Shown: one piece after another, positions 25,917 to 32,838 of the stretch
Position numbering within the stretch: the stretch's first letter is position 1
How the letters are laid out: each line of letters starts with the position of its first letter
NCBI GenBank assembly: GCA_024277115.1
Contig: JAJRVW010000089.1
Location: 1 to 39,225 of the forward strand
Length of the DNA stretch: 39,225 nucleotides
Source: Calditrichota bacterium
GTDB taxonomy: Bacteria > Calditrichota > Calditrichia > Calditrichales > J004
Reading direction: 5' to 3'
Translations under genes and position numbers: made by a program
Notes under the pieces: model-generated
Databases searched by the model: none
What the model was told of the DNA's origin: nothing
What the model saw: only the letters and a program-made list of their open reading frames with translations

Positions 25917-27428
25917 TTAGAATGTAAAAACGGTTTGGATCAATGTAGTTTTGATTGTCTCGTTGGAGCCCTTAATTTTTCCATCACCGTTTATATCACG
26001 GAAAGTCTGACGGAAGTCAAAAACCAATGCCGCGCCACCACCAATATCATAACCAAATTTATAACCGATGATCGTTCCTTCGGTTTTATCAAAAATCTTT
26101 TTAAGGCCTGTATTATTCTGGTAGAAATACGCGCCGGCCGTTTTTATTTTAGGAACTAAGTTTGAATTAAGGTCAAGATTGGCACGAAATGTTTTTAACT
26201 CCAGGCTATTTTTGGACATGTTTTGATATTCAGCGCCAAAAACCACAAAATCGGCAATATTAAAATCAGCGCCGATCACATAGCCTTTTAGTTTTTCATT
26301 TATACCAAGCAAGGCATCGCGTTTGGTTAGTACAAAACTGCTATCTCCAACCGTTCTGGCCACAGCCCGCTCAAGTTCGTAAGTTGTTCCAAAATATTCC
26401 GGGATAAATTTTTCATCAAAAATACGGTATTCCGCAAAAGCATTAATAAAAGCAAACTTGGCCCGTACGCCTGGCGCTGTAGCACCCCAACCGCCATCAT
26501 TGGCAAATTGGGCAAACTGCGAATAAACAGTCAGTTGCAGATATTTTTTCTTTACAAAAGGATAGGCGATATCCGCCGCAAAAGCAAGCTGGCCCTTGTT
26601 CTTGGCATTTTTAACATTAAAAGGGTCTGCTTTCAACACGGTTCCGTCTATGTCGTTGTTGGCAATTAGTGGGTCTTGCGAGTTATCGGTGTAACCGTCA
26701 CCATCCCGGTCCGGGTCAAGCGCATCGGGCACGCCATCGCCATCGGTATCCACGCTGTATTTTTTCTTTGTGGGAAAATCATCAACAAAATCCGGTACGC
26801 CATCATTATCCTTATCTTGCAATCCTTTGTACTGGTTAATATCGGCCACGGCGCTGATACCAATTTCCAAATCGCCAATTACTTTCATGCTGAAACGACC
26901 TGCAAACAAACCGCCGCCATCAAAAGATTCCGAAAAATTATTGACCATCGCCTGGAAGCCAAAACGTTTGCCCTGAACCCCAAGCTCCATACCTGTACGG
27001 ATGACACTTGGATATTCAACCGCATTGGAATAGTGGTTCATTAACAGGCCATAACCCAAAGTGTAATTATCGATGGCGCCGGCCTTTACATAAAAAGGAT
27101 CGCCGGGGCGCGCCCAACGGACAAAATAAAGTTTTTCAAAAAAGTCGCTGGCTTCGTCCCAGTTTTCTTTACGGATATTGCCATCGGCATCAAGATAAAG
27201 GCTTAAATCCAATGCAATGCCCAGCTTGCCAATTGTAATTAAAGGGCGAATTCCAATTTGGTTATAAACCTGGCCATCCAAAACAGCAGCGCCTGCCGAA
27301 AGCCCCATGGTTATATCAAAGCCACCGGAATTTTCATCCGGCTGAGGTGGCAGTGCAGGTGTTTCATTTTCACCGGCATAAAGGCTCACAGAAAATAATA
27401 TCAAAAGTATAAAAGTAATCAAACGCAT
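25917..27428 (-). CDS. Outer-membrane beta-barrel protein with thrombospondin type 3 (calcium-binding) repeats
   Basis: About 503 residues with a Sec signal (LFSVSLYAGE) and amphipathic beta strands throughout, ending in ...LIQTVFTF with a C-terminal aromatic residue, as outer-membrane barrels do. In the middle (near residues 210-260) sit DNDGVPDFVDDFP, DTDGDGVPDALDPDRDGDGYTD, which are aspartate-rich type 3 repeats that bind calcium. An insertion of such repeats between barrel strands is expected to lie in an extracellular loop or periplasmic turn. It may be a porin or surface protein; the substrate is not deducible. Two adjacent ATGs compete: AAGGAGGA overlaps the first, so the second is preferred. 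A strong terminator follows. Confidence 0.85.
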   Translation of the reverse strand: MRLITFILLILFSVSLYAGENETPALPPQPDENSGGFDITMGLSAGAAVLDGQVYNQIGIRPLITIGKLGIALDLSLYLDADGNIRKENWDEASDFFEKLYFVRWARPGDPFYVKAGAIDNYTLGYGLLMNHYSNAVEYPSVIRTGMELGVQGKRFGFQAMVNNFSESFDGGGLFAGRFSMKVIGDLEIGISAVADINQYKGLQDKDNDGVPDFVDDFPTKKKYSVDTDGDGVPDALDPDRDGDGYTDNSQDPLIANNDIDGTVLKADPFNVKNAKNKGQLAFAADIAYPFVKKKYLQLTVYSQFAQFANDGGWGATAPGVRAKFAFINAFAEYRIFDEKFIPEYFGTTYELERAVARTVGDSSFVLTKRDALLGINEKLKGYVIGADFNIADFVVFGAEYQNMSKNSLELKTFRANLDLNSNLVPKIKTAGAYFYQNNTGLKKIFDKTEGTIIGYKFGYDIGGGAALVFDFRQTFRDINGDGKIKGSNETIKTTLIQTVFTF

Positions 27429-27540
27429 CATTCCTCCTTGGTAAATTTTAAAGACGGGACAATATATACAATTTTAGATTTTACGAAAAACAAATTAATT
27501 GACCTTAGTTTTGGACATTAAACTATGTTATCAAATTATT

Positions 27541-27719
27541 TAGTGTCTGTCTTTAAAATAAGGATTTACTGAATTGTCATGCTGAGGTGTTTTTTACCGA
27601 AGCATCCCAATATTTATCAAATCCTTTTTAGATGGGGTTCTTCGTCACAAAACGGCTCTGAATGACAGGATTGTGATTTTTCATTTTGTATGATATTCTG
27701 AGTTTAGAGACAGACACTA
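27541..27719. mobile_element. MITE-like inverted-repeat element enclosing intergenic repeat copy 3
   Basis: The outer ends TAGTGTCTGTCT (27541-27552) and AGACAGACACTA (27708-27719) are perfect 12-base inverted repeats, extended by TAAA after one mismatch. Inside, TGTCATGCTGAG and CTCTGAATGACA form a second imperfect inverted pair, with GAAGCATCCC and GGTTCTTCG between them. No ORF. It lies in a 482-base gap between divergent genes; the remaining gap holds only the promoter of the downstream gene. Confidence 0.65.
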
Positions 27720-27846
27720 TTTAATCCTTTTCCTAAATTTAAACAAAATTTTTCCGATGATAAATGACCTTCTCCCATCCGGTGAAAGGCTCAAAAGTTT
27801 TTCCCCCACACCCGAATTTTGCCGGTTGGGAACTTTTTTTATACGT

Positions 27847-27875
27847 TTGGCATTAATCGTTTTCCCTCTTATATT
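27847..27875 (+). promoter_or_regulatory. Sigma-70-like promoter for the thioredoxin-domain gene
   Basis: TTGGCA (27847-27852) and TATATT (27870-27875) are separated by exactly 17 bases and lie 35 bases before the ATG, which is preceded by AAGGAGA. A good match to the housekeeping consensus, though FCB bacteria may use different boxes. Confidence 0.55.
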
Positions 27876-27910
27876 TTATCCCTCACAAATATAATCTTTA
27901 AGGAGAAGAT

Positions 27911-29542
27911 ATGCGTAAAGTAATGATTTTACTCTTTGCGGCACTGCTTCAATTTAGTTGGGCCGGGCTGACAATAAATGGAACCATAAAAAATGCACAA
28001 GGCAAAACACCCAAATTTGCCGATGCACATTTGATGCTTCTTGGAGAAAATGTACCTTTAAAAAGTGTCCACGCAGATAAGCAGGGCAATTTTATTTTTG
28101 ATGCTGAAGACGGAAAAATTTATACACTTAATATCACCGCGGCAGACCACCAGGGATTAAATATCCCCATCCTTAGCGATAACAAAAACCAAACCATTGA
28201 AATTGAAATACAATTACAAGCCAATAACTACAAAGAAGATTTTAGTGAAGTAAAAATTATTGGCGACTGGAATAAATTTAATTTCCGGAATGCAGAGAAA
28301 ATGGAACGGCGGGACGACGGGACTTTTAAATATACTGTTACAGGCGATGCGGAAAAAGTTGCCTACCAGCTCTTGGACATCGACTCAAATGGCCACAGTG
28401 TCAATGGTACTATGAACGATGATTTTGAATATGACGGTGGCGGGGACTACCGTTCCATCGTGAAAACGGCCGAGGGCAAGGTTGATATAATTTTTGACCC
28501 GCAAAAAGTATTCAGGTCGGGTGGCTCAAATCAAGCCAATGTTGCGTTTAAAAATAACGACCCCCAAAATAAAATTTGGCAGCTTGAAAAGAAATCCAGT
28601 TCCGATGTTAATAAGTTTCGTGCAGAACGCAGCGCTTATTATGCCAAACATAAAAACCTAGATGGTTTTAGTTTCGATTTTTCAAATCTTTTGGCCTTTC
28701 TTGAAAAAGAAATGGACAGTAAAGAAAAACTAATTTCAAGATACGCAGCTGCAAAATATGTCGGGATTCTGGACGCTGCGCAAGAGGATGGTAATTTTAA
28801 AAAAGTGGCCAACCTTCTTTCCATTGCAGACCCCTTATGGGCTTTAAATCCATTTTCTCTTGTCAGTACTTTTACTCAGGTTTATGGGGCAGAAAAAGCA
28901 AATGAAAAGATTGCAAAAGAATTTGATACGATCCCTTCAAAAAATGTACAGGCAAAAGTTCTGGTTATCCAAGGCATGGATGCCAAAAGCAAAAATAATA
29001 TGGATTTGGTAGGTGAGATATACAATACTTTAATAAAAGATTATCCTGAGCAGAAAAATGAACTGCGTTGGTACCTTGGTGAACTCGACCCCAACAAGGC
29101 CATCACCAAAGGCAAACAAGTTCCTGAGTTTAATGTTCAGTTGATCCATAGCGATGAAATGGTTTCGCGCGAATCGATGCTTGGCACATTTTACCTGTTG
29201 GATTTTTGGGCTGTGTGGTGTGGCCCATGCCGTGCGGAAATGCCCAACATTCATGACGCGTACAAAGAATTTAAAAGCGATAAATTCGAAATCCTCAGCC
29301 TCTCTTTTGACCCCAAAATAAGCGCGGTCGATAAATACCGGAAAGAGACCTGGCCGATGCCCTGGCTGCATACTTTTGTAGAAAAGGGTTTTAAAAATGA
29401 ACTGAGTAAACGCTTTGAGGTGAACGGTATCCCCAAGCCAATTTTAGTAAACGATAAAGGGATTATTATCGCAACGGGCAGTGAGTTGCGCGGTAGTGAA
29501 TTAAAGAAAACCCTCAATAAGTTTTTAAATACAACCATGTAA
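27911..29542 (+). CDS. TlpA-like periplasmic thioredoxin with E-set (glycogen-binding-like) domain
   Basis: A 543-residue exported protein with a short Sec signal (LLQFSWAGL). Residues about 20-110 form a carboxypeptidase-regulatory-like or similar beta domain. About 115-200 resemble an AMPK/CBM48-type E-set domain (VKIIGDWNKFNF, DDGTFKYTV, YQLLDIDSNGHSVNG). A helical region follows. The C-terminal 140 residues are a TlpA/ResA thioredoxin domain with the redox motif WCGPC (C437, C440) and cis-proline segment GIPKPILV. It probably reduces or isomerises disulfides in the periplasm. Similar multi-domain TlpA proteins are common in Bacteroidota-like genomes. A clear promoter and AAGGAGA precede it. 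It is monocistronic, ending at a shared hairpin with the convergent gene. Confidence 0.93.
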   Translation: MRKVMILLFAALLQFSWAGLTINGTIKNAQGKTPKFADAHLMLLGENVPLKSVHADKQGNFIFDAEDGKIYTLNITAADHQGLNIPILSDNKNQTIEIEIQLQANNYKEDFSEVKIIGDWNKFNFRNAEKMERRDDGTFKYTVTGDAEKVAYQLLDIDSNGHSVNGTMNDDFEYDGGGDYRSIVKTAEGKVDIIFDPQKVFRSGGSNQANVAFKNNDPQNKIWQLEKKSSSDVNKFRAERSAYYAKHKNLDGFSFDFSNLLAFLEKEMDSKEKLISRYAAAKYVGILDAAQEDGNFKKVANLLSIADPLWALNPFSLVSTFTQVYGAEKANEKIAKEFDTIPSKNVQAKVLVIQGMDAKSKNNMDLVGEIYNTLIKDYPEQKNELRWYLGELDPNKAITKGKQVPEFNVQLIHSDEMVSRESMLGTFYLLDFWAVWCGPCRAEMPNIHDAYKEFKSDKFEILSLSFDPKISAVDKYRKETWPMPWLHTFVEKGFKNELSKRFEVNGIPKPILVNDKGIIIATGSELRGSELKKTLNKFLNTTM

Positions 29543-29551
29543 GTTTATAAT

Positions 29552-29579
29552 GATACCATCCCTCGCAAGGGATGGCATC
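29552..29579. terminator. Bidirectional hairpin between convergent genes
   Basis: GATACCATCCCT and AGGGATGGCATC form a 12-base stem with one mismatch and loop CGCA. It lies 9 bases after the thioredoxin-gene stop and 6 bases after the end of the convergent gene at 29586. U-tracts are weak in both directions. Confidence 0.65.
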
Positions 29580-29585
29580 GTTGTA

Positions 29586-30674
29586 TTAAATTGCAATCGT
29601 AATACCGGCGCTAAAATTATTATACTTACCAATATTATAATCTGCATTGAGGTTTATAATTAAAAAACGGATGCTAAGCCCCAAAGTAATCCGGCTGGTA
29701 TTTTCACCTTCAATTTCAAATTTTACTTTTTGTACGATTGGTTCCAGGGTTGGGCCACGGTCTACAATAAAATCATAATTTACTTCCATTGTGGCGCTCT
29801 CCAACATAAAACCCGCATAAGGTGTAATATTTAGCGCATCAAACCCAAACTGCTTACTCGCATTTAAACCAAAGGCCGTTGTTTTTGTTTTAAAGATGTC
29901 GCCGATTTTTAGCGTTTGGGTAAAAAAGCCGGCCGATACATCGAAAGGCAAAGGCATGGGCAACCAGGCCGCCGGGTTATGTTGCAGGCCATAGCCAAAA
30001 TATTTAAAACTACCCAGGTCCGGGTCCAACTCGGCCTCTGGCAAATATCGCAAAGTGACCTGTGTGCCGTAAATTGTACCAAGGCTTATTTGTGGCGCAA
30101 GCATGGGTAAGAAATCTGCATTGGCCAGTTCTTTAAAGCCGGCCACGGGCAAAACCACCTGCTGGTCTTCAACATTAATCGATTCGCCACTGGTAGGCTC
30201 GGTTATGGTTTGGCCGGGAAAGGTGATGGTGATATTTTCGTCGGGCGATCCGATAATTGTCGCGCCCTCCATTGTTACATCAAATGCCCTGGAGGTGAGC
30301 TGATTTATAAAATCATCACGGATGGCATCTGTAAGATTGCCCCAATTGGGATCGGCGCTTAAAATTTGTTCGGCTTCTTTATTAGAAAAATTAAATTGAC
30401 CACTTGTTAAAAAGCTTGTTGCATCGTTGGGAAACTGGGAACCCATAAAAATAAAACCTATCTCAAAATCAAAACCCAAAACTTTATCTTGTGGCGCTTT
30501 ATGGAACCAGCCGGCATTTAAATTTGCCCCAAAACCGGAGGCTATTGGATTTAGATAACCCGCGGCCGCATCGGCAGAAAGGTTTTGTAAAGTTTGTTCC
30601 AGGCTTCCTTCTTCCTGGGCAAAACTTATATTTACAAATAAAAAAATCATAAACAACAAAATGAACGTACGCAT
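29586..30674 (-). CDS. Outer-membrane barrel-like protein of unknown function
   Basis: A 362-residue exported protein with Sec signal (FVNISFAQEE). It has alternating hydrophobic beta strands and many aromatic residues, with a long polar insertion (about residues 90-170). The C-terminus consists of paired strands (TSRITLGLSIRFLIINLNADYN and NNFSAGITIAI), as in small outer-membrane barrels. It resembles uncharacterised proteins of FCB bacteria (the DUF6588 type comes to mind, not verifiable here). AGGAGG at seven bases from the ATG supports the start. It is divergent from the nos cluster, from which it is separated by 318 bases; a link to nitrous oxide respiration cannot be claimed. Confidence 0.8.
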   Translation of the reverse strand: MRTFILLFMIFLFVNISFAQEEGSLEQTLQNLSADAAAGYLNPIASGFGANLNAGWFHKAPQDKVLGFDFEIGFIFMGSQFPNDATSFLTSGQFNFSNKEAEQILSADPNWGNLTDAIRDDFINQLTSRAFDVTMEGATIIGSPDENITITFPGQTITEPTSGESINVEDQQVVLPVAGFKELANADFLPMLAPQISLGTIYGTQVTLRYLPEAELDPDLGSFKYFGYGLQHNPAAWLPMPLPFDVSAGFFTQTLKIGDIFKTKTTAFGLNASKQFGFDALNITPYAGFMLESATMEVNYDFIVDRGPTLEPIVQKVKFEIEGENTSRITLGLSIRFLIINLNADYNIGKYNNFSAGITIAI

Positions 30675-30992
30675 AACAGGCCTCCTAAATTGATGGGATT
30701 AAAAAGAATATATAAATAGGGTTCAAATAAAATGCCAAAGAAATAGCGATCTTCTTAATTGACTGATTCTTAACATCTTATAAAGAATTATTATTTATAT
30801 AATCAAAGAAATTGTCGGGATTGTGCAACAATGGGGACATGGTCAATAGTCGCCCATCTGCGACAAAAATGAAGAATAACAAAACTTAAATTTTCAAAAT
30901 AATCATCGAATATGGCGAAAAAAATTTTTCTTCGGTCAATTTTATCTTAAATTCCCTGACTAATTTTTTAAACCTATCCAAGGAGACTATTA
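30675..30992. promoter_or_regulatory. Divergent spacer with candidate operators upstream of the nos cluster
   Basis: No gene is visible. Two small inverted repeats stand out: ATTGT-GCA-ACAAT at 30820-30832 and GTCGC-CCATCT-GCGAC at 30849-30864. Neither fits the FNR consensus TTGAT-N4-ATCAA exactly. Because the cytochrome gene starts at 30993 behind a good AAGGAG, the nos promoter must lie here. Confidence 0.4.
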
Positions 30993-31505
30993 ATGAAGTT
31001 AATTACTTTACTGAGTATTTTATCTCTTTCTTTTCTTATTGCCTGTGGTGGCGGAGAAAAGAAAGCAGAGCAAGAAGCTGCAAAACCAGCAAACCCGAAT
31101 GGCCTTACCGATTTTGAAATGGAACATGGTATCGGGCCGGTAAAAGAGGAACTACAACTTGGCGCAATTGACCCGGCCAAAGTAGCTGCCGGAGAGAAAA
31201 CCTTTAAATCTTTATGTGCGCCTTGCCATAAACTGGACAAACGCCTTGTTGGCCCTGCACAGCGTTATACCGCAGACCGCCGTTCACCGGAATTTATTTT
31301 AAATATGATTATGAACCCGGATGAAATGACTAAAAGACACCCAACAGGCAAGAAATTACTGGCTGAGTACTTGGCGCCGATGAGCAACCAAAACCTTACT
31401 TTAGATCAGGCAAAAGAAGTTTTGGACTATTTACGTTCGGTGGCAAAAGAAGGGCATGAAAAAAATATTGAAGCTGCACCAATTTTTAGTGGACAGCAAA
31501 AATAA
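30993..31505 (+). CDS. Lipoprotein monoheme cytochrome c of the nos cluster
   Basis: A 170-residue exported lipoprotein: lipobox LIACG with C18, a linker, then a small class I cytochrome c domain. Haem c attaches at CAPCH (C75, C78, H79), and M130 in LAPMSNQNLT is the likely distal ligand. A helix LTLDQAKEVLDYLRS completes the fold. Position as first gene before the Rrf2 regulator and nosZ makes it the likely electron donor to nitrous oxide reductase; many clade II clusters encode such small cytochromes. AAGGAG precedes the ATG. A strong terminator directly follows, so it may be made in excess of the downstream genes. Confidence 0.92.
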   Translation: MKLITLLSILSLSFLIACGGGEKKAEQEAAKPANPNGLTDFEMEHGIGPVKEELQLGAIDPAKVAAGEKTFKSLCAPCHKLDKRLVGPAQRYTADRRSPEFILNMIMNPDEMTKRHPTGKKLLAEYLAPMSNQNLTLDQAKEVLDYLRSVAKEGHEKNIEAAPIFSGQQK

Positions 31506-31536
31506 CCCGACAGTTTAGTAACATTTTTTTAGATCA

Positions 31537-31567
31537 AAGCCATGGATTTTTCCATGGCTTTTTTTTT
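31537..31567 (+). terminator. Strong rho-independent terminator after the cytochrome gene
   Basis: AAGCCATGGA-TTTT-TCCATGGCTT is a perfect ten-base stem followed by a run of nine T. It separates the cytochrome gene from the Rrf2 gene, which must have its own promoter or depend on readthrough. Confidence 0.93.
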
Positions 31568-31653
31568 GTGAAAAAAATCTTTTTTTGTTTATTATTTAAT
31601 TTCTTAGCCGTATATTAAGACATCAGACTCTTCTATCTTTAGAAAATAAAAAA

Positions 31654-32091
31654 ATGTTATTATCAAAATCTTGTATATATGGCGTTCGGGCAACTATTTA
31701 TCTTGCTATGCATCAGAACAGGCAATATGTTCCTATTAAGGAGGTTGCCAAAACACTAAATATCTCTTTCCATTTTTTAACTAAAATCTTGCAGGTACTT
31801 ACCAAAGCAGGGATGATAAAATCGACTAAGGGGCCCAATGGCGGGGTGGCCTTATTAACATCGCCGTCCGATTTGACTGTTTATAATATTGTTTATGCCT
31901 TGGATGGAAGTGAATTATTTGATGAATGTGTGCTTGGGCTTCCTGGCTGCTCCGATGACAATCCCTGCCCTTTGCACAGGATATGGCGTGTCACAAAAGA
32001 AGAACTAAGAAATGAACTAAAAAGTGAATCCCTTCAGGATTTGGCCGACCAAATCTTGGATGGAACAATTCGACTATATGATGTAAATTAA
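31654..32091 (+). CDS. Rrf2-family regulator with a three-cysteine cluster motif (NsrR/IscR-like)
   Basis: A 145-residue winged-helix regulator. The N-terminus SKSCIYGVRATIYLAMH and the recognition helix VAKTLNISFHFLTKILQVLTKAGMI, followed by the wing KGPNGGVAL, are typical Rrf2. C92, C99 and C105 (spacing X6 and X5) fit a ligand set for an iron-sulfur cluster, as in NsrR and IscR, where spacings vary by species. In this context a nitric oxide- or redox-sensing role controlling nos genes is likely, but the exact signal is inference. It is flanked by terminator hairpins on both sides, so it may be expressed on its own and autoregulated. Direct repeats TTTTAACCAA (32097, 32117) just downstream are possible sites for it. 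Confidence 0.9.
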   Translation: MLLSKSCIYGVRATIYLAMHQNRQYVPIKEVAKTLNISFHFLTKILQVLTKAGMIKSTKGPNGGVALLTSPSDLTVYNIVYALDGSELFDECVLGLPGCSDDNPCPLHRIWRVTKEELRNELKSESLQDLADQILDGTIRLYDVN

Positions 32092-32096
32092 TAAAC

Positions 32097-32126
32097 TTTT
32101 AACCAACTAAAATTGTTTTAACCAAT
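32097..32126. repeat. Direct repeats TTTTAACCAA with 20-base period
   Basis: TTTTAACCAAC starts at 32097 and TTTTAACCAAT at 32117, two helical turns apart; a third AACCAA occurs near 32210. They lie between the regulator gene and the fasciclin/nosZ genes, a sensible operator position, but I have no independent support for binding. Confidence 0.35.
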
Positions 32127-32138
32127 GGAGGTCCTATC

Positions 32139-32198
32139 ATGTTATACTACAAAAAACCCAAAAGTTTTTATTGGGTTTTTATTCTCAGTGTGGGGTAG
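32139..32198 (+). CDS. Possible 19-residue small ORF or leader peptide
   Basis: ATG at 32139 follows GGAGG with seven bases between, stronger than most ribosome-binding sites here, and encodes MLYYKKPKSFYWVFILSVG before TAG. The peptide is basic at the N-terminus and hydrophobic at the C-terminus. The coding region contains a complete hairpin with U-tract (32152-32180), so translation and termination would compete. It may be a leader that controls the fasciclin-nosZ transcript, or a chance ORF. Confidence 0.35.
   Translation: MLYYKKPKSFYWVFILSVG
32152..32180 (+). terminator. Terminator or attenuator between the Rrf2 gene and the fasciclin gene
   Basis: AAAAACCCAA and TTGGGTTTTT form a perfect ten-base stem with a nine-base loop and a terminal U-run. 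It lies wholly inside the small ORF 32139-32198. Confidence 0.65.
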
Positions 32199-32258
32199 AA
32201 ACTTTAATTAACCAACACTTTTATAATCAATTTAATTTCAATTAGAGGAGATACTATA

Positions 32259-32813
32259 ATGAAGTCAATCCTTATAGTCTTGTTTTCACTTGTACTCATT
32301 TTGGGTTCATGCAAACAAACAGATTCACAAGCCAGCTCGGGTGAAGATTTTACAAAGAACACCCCCTTGGGCCAGGCATCTGTTGTAGATGATGAGTCTG
32401 CAAAAAATATTTTACAATTAGCCATTGCCACACCGGATTTATCTACACTTGTAGCAGCCGTTCAGGCAGCTCAGATAGAGCATATTCTGGTAAACGCCGG
32501 ACCACTGACTGTTTTTGCACCGGTCAACTCAGCGTTCGATGCTTTGCCCGAAGGAACGGTAGAGACACTGTTAAAACCTGAGAATAAAAAGAAGCTGGCA
32601 TTTATTTTGACAAACCATGCCGCGCCAAGCACATATAAAGGACGCTTACTTAAAGACGGGCGTAAAATTTATATGGCCACAGGTGAGTATATTCCCATCA
32701 GGAGAGATGGCGATGATATTTATATCGGTGATGCAAAAATCCTGGCCACAGTTGATGCATCTAATGGCGTCGTTCATTTAATTGACAAAGTATTAGTTCC
32801 AAAAGAAAAATAA
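32259..32813 (+). CDS. Fasciclin-domain lipoprotein in the nos cluster
   Basis: A 184-residue lipoprotein with lipobox ILGSC (C18) and one fasciclin (FAS1) domain from about residue 50 to the end. FAS1 H1 box is GPLTVFAPVNSAFDALP and the H2-like part is NGVVHLIDKVLVP. FAS1 domains usually mediate adhesion or protein contacts. Here the gene ends 25 bases before nosZ and has its own GAGGAG ribosome-binding site, so it is co-transcribed with nosZ. A periplasmic role near the reductase (scaffold, cofactor or electron-transfer partner) is a reasonable but unproven guess. Confidence 0.92.
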   Translation: MKSILIVLFSLVLILGSCKQTDSQASSGEDFTKNTPLGQASVVDDESAKNILQLAIATPDLSTLVAAVQAAQIEHILVNAGPLTVFAPVNSAFDALPEGTVETLLKPENKKKLAFILTNHAAPSTYKGRLLKDGRKIYMATGEYIPIRRDGDDIYIGDAKILATVDASNGVVHLIDKVLVPKEK

Positions 32814-32838
32814 AACAATCATAAACAAAGGTATAATC

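Noticed and set aside
30820-30832. ATTGTGCAACAAT as an FNR/DNR site for the nos cluster
   Set aside because: The symmetry is odd-spaced and the half sites do not match TTGAT/ATCAA; kept only as an unnamed candidate operator.
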